From Cellulosimicrobium arenosum (GTDB lineage: Bacteria > Actinomycetota > Actinomycetes > Actinomycetales > Cellulomonadaceae): a DNA stretch of 64,000 bases. Under the pieces are notes generated by a model that worked only from the letters and a program-made list of their open reading frames with translations, was not told where the DNA came from and made no database searches. The position numbers and the translations under genes are program-made. The stretch spans positions 48,718-112,717 of the forward strand of contig NZ_JACYHB010000015.1 in NCBI RefSeq assembly GCF_014837295.1, given 5' to 3'. Positions 17,905 through 27,741 of the stretch are shown one piece after another (the stretch's first letter is position 1; every line of letters starts with the position of its first letter).

Positions 17905-17939
17905 TACTCGATAATGAGCTGGGAGGCGAGGTGTGTCAC
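17904..17939 (-). CDS. cimA leader peptide (Ile-sensing)
   Basis: Eleven-residue open frame MTHLASQLIIE starting at GTG, with two adjacent isoleucine codons (ATT ATC) after a leucine codon, two codons before its TAG stop. CACCAT lies seven bases before the GTG as a possible -10. It is followed at once by alternative hairpins and a terminator, then by cimA. This is the classic layout of transcription attenuation by translating ribosomes: low charged tRNA(Ile) stalls the ribosome and allows read-through into cimA. Confidence 0.75.
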   Translation of the reverse strand: MTHLASQLIIE

Positions 17940-18063
17940 AGACCACATGGTGCCACACGTTCCGACAGGATGGGCGCGTGCGTCCACCCTGTGGGCACGC
18001 GCCCGGGCGACCGGGTGGGCGCGTGAGACCGGTTCGACGAGCAGCAACGACCGAGGAGTGACG

Positions 18064-18657
18064 ATGAGCAACCCCACCCCCGGGGGCTACGACCCGCAGA
18101 ACCCCGGCGCGCGGCAGTACGGACGTCCGCCCGCGTCGGGGGTTCCGCAGGGTCAGCCACCCGCGGTCCCGCCGACGAACGACCCCCGGGCGGACTTCCC
18201 CGAGCAGCGTCCTCCCGTCAACCCGGCCGACCCACGCCTCGCTGTGGAGGTCGGCAGGTTCTGGGCCGGTGCCGCCGCGACGGCGTTGGTGGCCGCACTC
18301 GTGGGCCTCATCGGCGTGATCGTGTTCGAGGGGATCTTCTCGGTGTCCCTCGTCCCGCCGCCGGACATCTTCGGCACCGGGTCCCACCAGACCGCCTTCG
18401 CGATCGACGGCGCCATCCTCGCCCTCCTCGCGGCCGGGCTCCTCCATCTGCTGATCCTCAGCACGCCACGCCCCCGCTCGTTCTTCGGCTGGATCATGGC
18501 ACTGGTGGTCGTCGTGATCGCGGTGCTCCCGTTCGCGTGGACGGACGACCTGCTCTCGGCGTCGCTGTCCGGACTCGTGAACCTGCTCATCGGGATCGCC
18601 ACGTGGTCGCTCCTCGCCGGAGTCGCGGGCCGCACCATCGTGCGCGCCCCCGCCTGA
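18064..18657 (+). CDS. DUF6069-type membrane protein
   Basis: Membrane protein of 197 aa, function unknown. A Pro/Gly/Gln-rich cytoplasmic tail (1-60) precedes four hydrophobic segments at about 70-95, 113-133, 140-160 and 168-190. R-F-W-A-G-A, the T-P-R-P-R-S-F-F-G-W-I loop and the spacing resemble the DUF6069 family of Actinobacteria; that assignment is from memory of the pattern. GAGGAG lies eight bases upstream of the ATG. It is divergent from the cimA leader and convergent with ilvE. Confidence 0.8.
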   Translation: MSNPTPGGYDPQNPGARQYGRPPASGVPQGQPPAVPPTNDPRADFPEQRPPVNPADPRLAVEVGRFWAGAAATALVAALVGLIGVIVFEGIFSVSLVPPPDIFGTGSHQTAFAIDGAILALLAAGLLHLLILSTPRPRSFFGWIMALVVVVIAVLPFAWTDDLLSASLSGLVNLLIGIATWSLLAGVAGRTIVRAPA

Positions 18658-18667
18658 GCCGGGCGGC

Positions 18668-18704
18668 GACGCGGGACGCGCACCCTGGGTGGCGCGCCCG
18701 CGTC
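18668..18704. terminator. Bidirectional terminator between DUF6069 gene and ilvE
   Basis: GACGCGGG and CCCGCGTC flank a further pairing region (GCGCACCC with GGGTGGCGC, one bulge) between convergent genes. There is no T-tract. Confidence 0.55.
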
Positions 18705-18723
18705 GGCGTCGGTCAGGTCCGGG

Positions 18724-19860
18724 TCACGCGAGGCGGCGCATCCAGCCGTGCCGGTCGGCCGCGCGCCCGGTCTGGATGTCGGTGAGCTCCGAGCGCAGGG
18801 CCGTCGTGAGCTCGCCCGCGGTGCCGTCCGCGATCGTTTGGTCGAAGTCCGAGCCCGCGAGGCGGCCGATCGGAGTGATGACGGCGGCCGTCCCGCACGC
18901 GAAAACCTCGGTCACGGATCCGTCCCGGATGCCCTCGAGCAGGTCCGCGAACGGAATCTGTGCCTCGAACGTCTCGTAGCCCCGGTCGGCCGCGAGCTGG
19001 AGGATCGACGACCGCGTGACGCCCTCCAGGATCGAGCCCGAGAGCTCCGGCGTCTGGAGGGTTCCGTCGGCACGCACGACGAACACGTTCATGCCGCCGA
19101 GCTCCTCCAGGTACGTGCGCGTCCCGGAGTCGAGGAAGCAGACCTGCTCGCAGCCGTTCTGCTGCGCCACGACCTGAGGCAGCAGGCTCGAGGCGTAGTT
19201 GCCCCCGCACTTGGCCGCGCCCGTCCCACCCGCACCGGCGCGGCTGTACTCGCGGTCGACCCAGATGGACACGGGCTTCACGCCGCCCGAGAAGTACGCG
19301 CCCACCGGCGAGGCGATCACCAGGTACTCGGCCTCGAGCGAGGGACGCACCCCGAGGAACCGCTCGGACGCGTACATGAACGGGCGCAGGTACAGGCTCG
19401 ACTCGGCGGACGTCGGGACCCACGCGGCATCGGTACGCACGAGCGCGGTGATCGACGCGATGAAGTCGTCGATGCTGAGCGCCGGCAGTGCGAGCCGGTG
19501 CGCGGACCGCGCGAAGCGCGCCGCGTTGGCCTCGGGCCGGAACGTCCAGATGGAACCGTCCGCGTGCCGATAGGCCTTGAGGCCCTCGAAGATCTCCTGC
19601 GCGTAGTGCAGGACGGCGGTCGCGGGGTCGAGCTGGAGCGGGCCGTACGGCTCGACGCGGCGGTCGTGCCATCCGGTGTCCGCAGTCCAGGTGACACGAG
19701 CCATGTGGTCGGTGAACACCGTGCCGAACGTCGGCGAGGAGGCGACGAGCGCGTCGCGCGCGTCGTCGGCGAGGACGTTGCCGGACGGACGCACGTCGAA
19801 CAGCGTGACGAGGTCCTCGAGCGAGGACGAGAGGATCTGCGGTGCGAGCGGAGTACTCAT
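18724..19860 (-). CDS. ilvE: Branched-chain amino acid aminotransferase
   Basis: Class IV PLP aminotransferase (378 aa) that interconverts Leu, Ile and Val with their 2-keto acids using glutamate/2-oxoglutarate. It is a group II BCAT by length. G-P-L-Q-L-D-P-A-x-x-x-L-H-Y-A-Q-E-I-F-E-G-L-K-A-Y, the catalytic lysine in G-A-A-K-C-G-G-N-Y-A-S-S (Lys217), E-L-G-G-M-N-V-F and E-V-F-A-C-G-T-A-A are all present. It lies downstream of leuB in the same direction, separated by 184 bases that contain the leuB terminator, so it likely has its own promoter, which I could not place. Confidence 0.95.
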   Translation of the reverse strand: MSTPLAPQILSSSLEDLVTLFDVRPSGNVLADDARDALVASSPTFGTVFTDHMARVTWTADTGWHDRRVEPYGPLQLDPATAVLHYAQEIFEGLKAYRHADGSIWTFRPEANAARFARSAHRLALPALSIDDFIASITALVRTDAAWVPTSAESSLYLRPFMYASERFLGVRPSLEAEYLVIASPVGAYFSGGVKPVSIWVDREYSRAGAGGTGAAKCGGNYASSLLPQVVAQQNGCEQVCFLDSGTRTYLEELGGMNVFVVRADGTLQTPELSGSILEGVTRSSILQLAADRGYETFEAQIPFADLLEGIRDGSVTEVFACGTAAVITPIGRLAGSDFDQTIADGTAGELTTALRSELTDIQTGRAADRHGWMRRLA

Positions 19861-20017
19861 GGAGGGAAGCCTTTCACCTGGCGACCTCTGTAGTTTTCCA
19901 CGCCGTCCGGTTCAGTTCGACCCCATACCTCGCCAGGTCGTCCGGCGTGCCTACAGCGGTCTGGGTCGACGGATCGAACGAGACCGGCACGGACGGCCGA
20001 CGTGGTGCTCGCAGGGC

Positions 20018-20037
20018 GCCGGACCCGTAGGTCCGGC
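20018..20037 (-). terminator. Terminator of leuB
   Basis: GCCGGACC and GGTCCGGC form an 8-bp stem with a 4-base loop, eight bases after the leuB stop codon. Confidence 0.5.
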
Positions 20038-20044
20038 CGCCCCG

Positions 20045-21088
20045 TCAGCGGGCGACGCGCTCTGCGAGCTCGCGCCCCACCTCGGCCGTCGACCGTACTC
20101 GGCTCCCCCGCTCTGCGAGGTCCGCCGCGACCGCTGCCTCGACACGTGCGGACTCCTCGGGCAGTCCCAGGTGGTCCAGCAGCATGGCGACGGACAGCAC
20201 CGTCGCGGTCGGGTCGGCCTTGCCCTGGCCCGCGATGTCGGGTGCGGAGCCGTGCACCGGCTCGAACATCGACGGGGCGGTGCGGTCCGGGTTGATGTTC
20301 GCCGAGGCGGCCAGTCCGATCCCACCGGTGATCGCGGCGGCCTGGTCCGTCAGGATGTCGCCGAACAGGTTGTCGGTGACGATGACGTCGAACCGCGACG
20401 GGTTCGTGGTGAGGAAGATCGTCGCGGCGTCGACGTGCAGGTAGTCGGTCGTGACGTCCGGGAAGTCGGCGTTGACGGCCTCGACCGTGCGGCGCCACAG
20501 GTGGCCGGCGTGCACCAGCACGTTGTGCTTGTGCACGAGCGTCAGGTGCTTGCGGGGACGCGCCTGCGCACGTGCGAAGGCGTCGCGCACGACCCGCTCC
20601 ACGCCGAACGCCGTGTTGACGGACACCTCGGTGGCGATCTCGTGCGGGGTACCGACGCGCAGCGCACCGCCGTTGCCGACGTACGGCCCCTCGGTGCCCT
20701 CGCGCACGACGACGAAGTCGACGTCACCCGGGTCCGCCAGCGGCGAGGTGACACCCGGGTAGAGCTTGCCCGGACGGAGGTTCACGTAGTGGTCGAGCGC
20801 GAAGCGCAGCTTGAGCAGGAGCCCGCGCTCGAGGATCCCGGACGGGACGCTCGGGTCGCCGATCGCACCGAGCAGGATCGCGTCGTGCCCGCGGATCGCG
20901 TCGAGGTCCGCGTCCGTGAGGGTCTCGCCCGTCGCGTGCCAGCGCCGCGCGCCCAGGTCGAACGGGGTGGTCGAGACCTTCGTGTCCGACCCTGCCACCG
21001 CGGCCTCGAGCACGGCCAGGCCCTGCTCGACGACCTCGGTCCCGATGCCGTCCCCGGCCACGACTGCCAGATCGATAGTGAGCGTCAT
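20045..21088 (-). CDS. leuB: 3-isopropylmalate dehydrogenase
   Basis: NAD-dependent oxidative decarboxylation of 3-isopropylmalate in leucine synthesis, 347 aa. It has [10 protein letters not shown], the substrate loop [21 protein letters not shown], the catalytic Lys in V-H-K-H-N-V-L, and the metal site [19 protein letters not shown] is the cofactor loop. The E-R-G and R-E-G-T-E-G-P-Y versions match actinobacterial LeuB rather than tartrate or isocitrate dehydrogenases. The start at 21088 is chosen because TACGCT lies six bases upstream and similarity begins there. Confidence 0.94.
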   Translation of the reverse strand: MTLTIDLAVVAGDGIGTEVVEQGLAVLEAAVAGSDTKVSTTPFDLGARRWHATGETLTDADLDAIRGHDAILLGAIGDPSVPSGILERGLLLKLRFALDHYVNLRPGKLYPGVTSPLADPGDVDFVVVREGTEGPYVGNGGALRVGTPHEIATEVSVNTAFGVERVVRDAFARAQARPRKHLTLVHKHNVLVHAGHLWRRTVEAVNADFPDVTTDYLHVDAATIFLTTNPSRFDVIVTDNLFGDILTDQAAAITGGIGLAASANINPDRTAPSMFEPVHGSAPDIAGQGKADPTATVLSVAMLLDHLGLPEESARVEAAVAADLAERGSRVRSTAEVGRELAERVAR

Positions 21089-21094
21089 GCGGGG

Positions 21095-21100
21095 AGCGTA
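21095..21100 (-). promoter_or_regulatory. Leaderless -10 of leuB
   Basis: TACGCT on the minus strand, six bases before the ATG at 21088, with no ribosome binding site between. Confidence 0.55.
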
Positions 21101-21188
21101 CGTCGGGACTCGAGGGTCGGGACGCCAGGTCTCACGTCTCGGACGCCGATACCGCGAGCCCAGGGCGCCCCCGGGTCTCGTGCGCTGC

Positions 21189-21707
21189 TCAGCGCGGGTA
21201 CAGGCGCTCGAAGCGCTCGCACACGACCGGCATGTCGTCCGGGACCTCCTTGCCCAGCACGCGCGAGAAGTAGCGGCGGTGCCCCTCTCGCCACGCCTCG
21301 ACCGACCCGTCGTCCTCACCCTCCGCGAGCGCGAAGTCGCCGTCGACCTCCGCGAACGGCACGACGTCCACGGACGTCGTCCGCACGAGCGCACGAGGTC
21401 GGCCACCGCCGTCGAGCAGGATCGAGAGCTCACCCTTCTCCGGGAACGGGGTCGCGTCGTCGTACTCCCAGGCCGACGAGGACGTCGCCGTCTTGGCCCC
21501 GCTGAGGACGGCTGCGACGAGGACGTCGGCGAGGTCGGGGTTGTCACCGAACGACCACGCCTGCGGAGGGATGCTCCCGGCGACCCCGATCCCGAGCACC
21601 ACGCTCAGACGCGAGACCTTCGCGCTGGAGCGGGCTGCCTCCCAGAACTCCAGGATCTCGCGCGCCTGGTCGTCCCGACCTCCGTCGTCCACCGTCGCGT
21701 CGCTCAT
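21189..21707 (-). CDS. ASCH domain protein
   Basis: Protein of 172 aa with an ASCH (PUA-like beta-barrel) domain at about 50-170, a fold linked to RNA or nucleotide binding. Family-like elements are [24 protein letters not shown], the [11 protein letters not shown] strand and W-R-E-G-H-R-R-Y-F. The last resembles the E. coli YqfB amidohydrolase/ASCH group, but function is not assignable. The start at 21707 has AAGGA eight bases upstream; ATG at 21716 lacks room for one. It lies between leuB and the ilvBNC terminator. Confidence 0.82.
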   Translation of the reverse strand: MSDATVDDGGRDDQAREILEFWEAARSSAKVSRLSVVLGIGVAGSIPPQAWSFGDNPDLADVLVAAVLSGAKTATSSSAWEYDDATPFPEKGELSILLDGGGRPRALVRTTSVDVVPFAEVDGDFALAEGEDDGSVEAWREGHRRYFSRVLGKEVPDDMPVVCERFERLYPR

Positions 21708-21807
21708 GGTCACCATCCTTGCGCAGGACCGGACGATCTGCCCGGTCTTCGCCCGTTCGTCCCGCTCGTGTCGTCCCCGGACCAGGATCGACCTCGCAGG
21801 ACGACGA

Positions 21808-21849
21808 AGGGTGGGCGCCCCGTGTCGTGCGACACGAGGCACCCACCCT
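21808..21849 (-). terminator. Terminator of ilvBNC operon
   Basis: A long imperfect hairpin: AGGGTGGG pairs with CCCACCCT (8 bp), GCC with GGC, and GTGTC with GACAC around GTGC. It starts 21 bases after the ilvC stop codon. Confidence 0.65.
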
Positions 21850-21870
21850 CGACGGCAAGCAGGAGGAAGG

Positions 21871-23476
<1,606 letters not shown>

Positions 23477-23489
23477 GGCGGCGCGCTCC

Positions 23490-25388
23490 TCAGTCTTCGC
23501 GGTCCCACGCGGGCGAGATGCCGCGCGCGTACTGGATGTCGTCGTTGCTCACGCCGGCCGCGACCATGGGCCAGACCATCGCGTCGCGCGAGACGTTGAA
23601 GTCGACGACGACCGGACGGTCGTCGATCTCCATGGCCCGCTTGATCGCTGCGTCGACCTCGCTCGCCGACTCGACGCGGATGCCCGCGCAGCCGTACGCG
23701 TCCGCGAGCTTGACGAAGTCGGGCACACGGGCGGTGCCGTGGCCGGTGTGCAGGTCGGTGTTGGAGTAGCGCTTGTCGTAGAACAGGGTCTGCCACTGGC
23801 GGACCATGCCGAGCGAGCTGTTGTTGATCAACGCGACCTTGATCGGGATCTCGTTGATCGTGCAGGTCGCGAGCTCCTGGTTGGTCATCTGGAAGCAGCC
23901 GTCGCCGTCGATCGCCCACACGGTGGCGTCCGGGCGCCCCACCTTGGCACCCATCGCCGCCGGGATCGAGAAGCCCATGGTGCCGAGCCCGCCCGAGTTG
24001 AGCCAGGTGCGCGGGTGCTCGTAGCGAATGAACTGCGCGGCCCACATCTGGTGCTGGCCCACGCCTGCGACGTACAGCGCCTCGGGGCCGGCGAGCTCGC
24101 CGAGCCGGGAGATGACGTGCTGCGGGGCGAGGTGGCCGTCGTCGGGCTCCGTGTACCCGAGGGGGTACGTCTCGCGCCAGTCGTCGATCTGGTGCCACCA
24201 GGCCGCGACGTCGGGCTTGCCCTTGGCCGCGTGCACCCGCTCGAGCTCGGGGACCAGGTCGGTGATGACCTCGTGCAGGTCGCCGACGATCGGCACGTCC
24301 ACGTCGCGGTTCTTGCCGATCTCCGCGGGGTCGATGTCGGCGTGCACGATCGCGGCGTGCGGCGCGAAGCTCGAGAGCTTGCCCGTCACGCGGTCGTCGA
24401 ACCGCGCGCCGAGCGCCACGATCAGGTCGGCCTTCTGCAGGGCCGCGACGGCGGGGACGGTCCCGTGCATGCCCGGCATGCCGAGGTTCTGCGGGTGCGT
24501 GTCGGGCACCGCGCCGCGTGCCATCAGTGTCGTCACGACCGGTGCGCCCGACAGGTCGACGAGACGGCGCAGCGCGTCCGACGCGTTCGCGCGGACGACG
24601 CCGCCCCCCACGTACAGCACCGGGCGGCGCGCGGAGGCCAGGAGGCGCGCGGCCTCCTTGATCTGCTTGCTGTGGGGCTTGGTCACGGGGTGGTAGCCCG
24701 GCAGGTGGAGCTCCTGCGGCCACGAGAACGTGGTGGGCGACTGCATCGCGGACTTGGCGATGTCGACGAGCACGGGACCCGGGCGCCCGGTCGAGGCGAT
24801 GTGGAACGCCTCGGCGATCGTGCGCGGGATCTCGTCCGGGTCGGTGACGAGAAAGTTGTGCTTGGTGATCGGCAGTGTGATGCCGACGATGTCCGCCTCC
24901 TGGAAGGCGTCCGTCCCGATGGCGCCCGCGGCGACCTGCCCCGTGATCGCCACCATCGGGATCGAGTCCATGTTCGCGTCGGCGATGGGCGTCACGAGGT
25001 TCGTCGCACCGGGGCCGGACGTCGCCATCGTCACGCCGACCTTGCCGGTCGCGTGGGCGTAGCCCTGTGCCGCGTGGCCACCGCCCTGCTCGTGGCGCAC
25101 GAGGATGTGCCGCAGCCGCGTGGAGTCCATGAGCGGGTCGTACGTCGGGAGGATCGCACCGCCGGGGATGCCGAAGACGACCTCGGCACCGGCCTCCTCG
25201 AGCGAGCGGACGATCGACTGGGCGCCCGTCATCTCCTCTCCGGGCGTCGCCGCCGTCGTGGGCCGGACCTGCGCGCGGCGCGCGTCGGGACGAGGCGCGA
25301 CGGACGCGGGCGTCGGGGCGGGCTTCGGCGCTGCGACGGCCGCCTGAGCGGCTGGTCGCGGGGGTGCCGGGGTGGGTCCCTGGGCCAT
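23490..25388 (-). CDS. ilvB: Acetolactate synthase large (catalytic) subunit
   Basis: ThDP-dependent enzyme (632 aa) joining two pyruvates, or pyruvate and 2-ketobutyrate. The first 50 residues are Ala/Pro-rich and not part of the fold. Then come [35 protein letters not shown] with the catalytic Glu, a central FAD-binding domain and the C-terminal ThDP motif [12 protein letters not shown] through N-N-S-S-L-G. The start at 25388 has AGGAG five bases upstream. The frame is open further 5' into the leader, but that part is repetitive and unlike the family. Expression should be governed by the attenuator at 25615-25730. Confidence 0.95.
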   Translation of the reverse strand: MAQGPTPAPPRPAAQAAVAAPKPAPTPASVAPRPDARRAQVRPTTAATPGEEMTGAQSIVRSLEEAGAEVVFGIPGGAILPTYDPLMDSTRLRHILVRHEQGGGHAAQGYAHATGKVGVTMATSGPGATNLVTPIADANMDSIPMVAITGQVAAGAIGTDAFQEADIVGITLPITKHNFLVTDPDEIPRTIAEAFHIASTGRPGPVLVDIAKSAMQSPTTFSWPQELHLPGYHPVTKPHSKQIKEAARLLASARRPVLYVGGGVVRANASDALRRLVDLSGAPVVTTLMARGAVPDTHPQNLGMPGMHGTVPAVAALQKADLIVALGARFDDRVTGKLSSFAPHAAIVHADIDPAEIGKNRDVDVPIVGDLHEVITDLVPELERVHAAKGKPDVAAWWHQIDDWRETYPLGYTEPDDGHLAPQHVISRLGELAGPEALYVAGVGQHQMWAAQFIRYEHPRTWLNSGGLGTMGFSIPAAMGAKVGRPDATVWAIDGDGCFQMTNQELATCTINEIPIKVALINNSSLGMVRQWQTLFYDKRYSNTDLHTGHGTARVPDFVKLADAYGCAGIRVESASEVDAAIKRAMEIDDRPVVVDFNVSRDAMVWPMVAAGVSNDDIQYARGISPAWDRED

Positions 25389-25555
25389 GGTGTCTCCTGC
25401 TGTCGTGGCCACGGCCCGGCGGGCGCCCCGTGGGGCGCTCCGCCGGTTCCGGAGCCGACCGTGGTCGTGCGGCGGTGCTGTTCGCGCGGACGGTTGCCGG
25501 TGGTCGCGGGTCGCGCGGTGCGGCAGCCGTGGCGGCCTCGGTTGGCCGTCGGCCG

Positions 25556-25596
25556 TGCTGATCATGCTGGTCGTGCTGGTCGTGCTGGTCGTGCTG
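25556..25596. repeat. Nine-base tandem repeat in the ilvB leader
   Basis: Three exact copies of TGCTGGTCG (25565-25591), preceded by one diverged copy and followed by a partial one. They lie between the attenuator terminator and the ilvB start, in untranslated RNA if the annotated start is right. Confidence 0.8.
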
Positions 25597-25614
25597 TGCC
25601 CTCGTGGTGGCAAC

Positions 25615-25700
25615 AAAAAACCCCTCGACCCCGGGTAGGGGCTGATCGAGGGGTGAGCGCGCTGACGAAGCCTGTGTGCGTGGCTTCAGCCGGCGCGCTC
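25615..25700 (-). terminator. ilvB attenuator: leader hairpin plus T-tract terminator
   Basis: On the minus strand GAGCGCGC (25700-25693) pairs with GCGCGCTC (25662-25655), with an inner GAAGCC/GGCTTC helix. Next comes the terminator CCCCTCGA...TCGAGGGG (25653-25621), strengthened by an inner C4/G4 pairing, then six T residues (25620-25615). The first stem begins inside the end of the leader peptide, so ribosome position can decide which structure forms. Confidence 0.82.
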
Positions 25701-25730
25701 AGGAAGTACTACGAGAATGATCGTCTGCAC
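25686..25730 (-). CDS. ilvB leader peptide (Ile/Leu/Val-sensing)
   Basis: Fourteen-codon frame MQTIILVVLPERAG beginning with GTG and ending in TGA. Six consecutive branched-chain codons (ATC ATT CTC GTA GTA CTT) form its centre, including two GTA valine codons that are rare in such a GC-rich genome. A strong leaderless promoter places the transcript start at or next to the GTG. Leader peptides of this kind before ilvB are known from comparative work on Actinobacteria; this one would respond to shortage of any of the three amino acids. Confidence 0.85.
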   Translation of the reverse strand: MQTIILVVLPERAG

Positions 25731-25737
25731 GTCTGGG

Positions 25738-25766
25738 ACTGTACGCGCATGTTTCAGGGATGTCAC
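25738..25766 (-). promoter_or_regulatory. Promoter of the ilvB leader/ilvBNC operon
   Basis: On the minus strand: -35 GTGACA (25766-25761, five of six consensus bases), a 17-base spacer and -10 TACAGT (25743-25738), then seven bases to the GTG of the leader peptide. This is the best sigma-70 type promoter in the window. Confidence 0.75.
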
Positions 25767-25853
25767 GTGGCGAGGTGCCCGTCTCAGGGGGTGGGACGGG
25801 CACGGCGCCGTCGCACGTCGGCGCGGTACCGCCGGCCGGCACGGCACCGCAGG

Positions 25854-26637
25854 TCAGGACACGTCGCGCCGCCGGAAGACCACGAGTGCGAGCAGCGACG
25901 CCACGACCGTGACGCCGAGCAGGAAGAGGCCCCCCTGCGTCTGCGTGACCGCCCGCTCGATGCTCTCGCACACCATGCCGCCCGTCTCGTCGGGCGTGCA
26001 GTCGTTGATCCAGAAGGCCGTCCCGCCCTCCGTCCAGGCCGTGACGTTCGTGCGCACGAGCCAGCGCTGGAGCTCCGGCACCGCCGCACCGACCACGTTC
26101 TCGAGGACGCCCACCCACACGACGAGGAACCCCAGCGCGGCCGCAGCGTGCTTGAGGAGCACACCGAGCGCGGCGCCGACGGCTGCGGTCCCGGCCGAGG
26201 CCACCAGCAGACGACCGCCCACCGACGCGAGCTCGGACCAGGTCTCGCCCGTGACGTTCCCGAGCCGGTCGTTGAGCGCGAACGCGCCGTAGGCCCCGCC
26301 CGCCATGATCGCGTAGGCGAGGGCCACGACGGGCAGGACGCCCAGCATCGCAGCCGCGACCTTGGACCAGTAGACGCGCTGACGTCGCGGCTCGAACGTC
26401 AGCCACAGCCCGATCGCCCCGGTGGAGATCTCCGCGGTCACGAACGACACCCCGGACGACGAGCGCGAAGAGCACGAGCAGCGACGCCAGCCCGGTGACG
26501 GAGGAGTCGCCCGGCAGGCTCTGGGAGTACGCGAGCGCGACGGTCAGGACCGCGAGGGCGATCGTGCCGACCGCGGCCCACCGGACCAGACGCCGTGCAC
26601 GCAGCCGGCGCAGCTCGACGCGCAGCAGGCGCATCAT
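25854..26637 (-). pseudogene. ABC transporter permease with a +1 frameshift
   Basis: Membrane partner of the ATPase at 26634-27626. Translation begins at 26637 (ATGATG; GAGGAGG seven bases upstream; ATGA overlap with the ATPase stop), giving MMRLLRVELRRLRARRLVRW and one membrane segment. The frame is then lost: family-like sequence resumes one base out of register as V-S-F-V-T-A-E-I-S-T-G-A-I-G-L-W-L-T-F and continues through about five more membrane segments to the stop at 25854. Dropping one base at about 26454, in the CCGGGG run, restores a continuous ABC-2-type permease of about 260 aa. As written the gene is broken: a real mutation, a sequencing error in a G/C run, or less likely programmed frameshifting. 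Confidence 0.8.
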
Positions 26638-27626
26638 GCGGTCACCTCCTCGACCGTGGTGTGCCGACCGTCCCGGACGCGCCGGTCGTGGCGAGACCCG
26701 GCCGCCTCGTCCTTGCCGACGAGCTCGAGGAACACCGACTCGAGACCGGCCTGGACGGGCACGAGCTCGTCGACCCACAGGTCGCGGCCCGCGAGCGCCC
26801 GCGTGATGGCCGCGGGGTCCTCGACGCCGTCGACCATCAGGGAGCGGCCGTCCGGCCGGACGACCCAGCCCGCCTCGCGCAGCACGGTCGCCGCCAGCGC
26901 GGTGTCCGCGACCCCCACGCGCACCGACGCTCCGCCGGCACCGATCAGCTCGGCGACCGAACCGCTCGCGATGAGGCGGCCGCGCGTGATGATGGAGACC
27001 GTGTCCGCGACCTGCTCCACCTCGGCGAGGATGTGGCTGCTGACGAGCACCGTCTTGCCACGGTCCGCGAGCGAGCGCATGGTGTCGCGGATCTCGCGGA
27101 TGCCCGCGGGGTCGAGGCCGTTGGTCGGCTCGTCGAAGATGAGCAGGTCCGGGTCCTTGAGCAGGGTCGCGGCGATCGCGAGCCGCTGCTTCATGCCGAG
27201 CGAGTAGCCGCGGTAGCGGTCCCGCGCACGCTCGCAGAGCCCGACCTCCTCCAGGACCTCGCCGACGCGGCCTCCGGGAGCGCCGATCGCCGCCGCGAGC
27301 AGGTCGAGGTTGCGACGCGCGCTGAACGCGGGGAAGAACTTCGGGGACTCGACGATCGCGCCGACCCGCCCCACGACGTCGGGCAGGTGCCGCGGGACCT
27401 CGTGGCCGAAGATCCGCGCCGTGCCCGAGTCGGCCCGGACGAGGCCGAGGAGCATCCGGATCGTCGTGGTCTTGCCGGACCCGTTGGGCCCGAGGAACCC
27501 GTGGACGCCACCGACCGGCACGACGAGGTCGAGCCCCTCGACCCCGACCGCGCGTCCCCGCCTGCTCCGGTACGTCTTGCGCAGCGCCCGCGTCTCGACC
27601 GCGGGCACCTCCGCTGTGCTCTGCAC
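26634..27626 (-). CDS. ABC transporter ATP-binding protein
   Basis: ATPase subunit (330 aa) of an ABC-2 type exporter, of the CcmA/DrrA class. Walker A G-P-N-G-S-G-K-T-T (about 47-55), Q-loop region V-E-S-P-K-F-F-P-A-F, a degenerate signature Y-S-L-G-M-K-Q-R, Walker B L-L-I-F-D-E-P-T-N-G-L-D-P and the switch histidine in S-S-H-I-L-A-E-V. A C-terminal 90-residue domain follows, as in drug or antibiotic exporters. The GTG start is at 27626. It is coupled by a 4-base overlap to a permease that is frameshifted here, so export may be lost. The transported compound is unknown. Confidence 0.92.
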   Translation of the reverse strand: MQSTAEVPAVETRALRKTYRSRRGRAVGVEGLDLVVPVGGVHGFLGPNGSGKTTTIRMLLGLVRADSGTARIFGHEVPRHLPDVVGRVGAIVESPKFFPAFSARRNLDLLAAAIGAPGGRVGEVLEEVGLCERARDRYRGYSLGMKQRLAIAATLLKDPDLLIFDEPTNGLDPAGIREIRDTMRSLADRGKTVLVSSHILAEVEQVADTVSIITRGRLIASGSVAELIGAGGASVRVGVADTALAATVLREAGWVVRPDGRSLMVDGVEDPAAITRALAGRDLWVDELVPVQAGLESVFLELVGKDEAAGSRHDRRVRDGRHTTVEEVTA

Positions 27627-27696
27627 CCCTGCACTCCCCCTCGATCAGGTCCGGGACCGCGGTCGCGCCCTCCCGGCATCGTCGCCGGCTGCGAGG

Positions 27697-27702
27697 AGCA
27701 TA
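27697..27702 (-). promoter_or_regulatory. Promoter -10 of the ABC transporter operon
   Basis: TATGCT on the minus strand, with CTCACT (three of six consensus bases) 17 bases upstream. The predicted 5' leader is about 65 bases. Confidence 0.5.
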
Positions 27703-27741
27703 GGGGGCTGTGAGGGCCCAGTGAGGAAAAGTCACCACATC

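Noticed and set aside
25389..25616. In-frame 5' extension of ilvB reaching the attenuator, including Ser-Thr-Thr repeats.
   Set aside because: No similarity to IlvB, repetitive composition, and the ATG at 25388 has a good AGGAG site; treated as untranslated leader.
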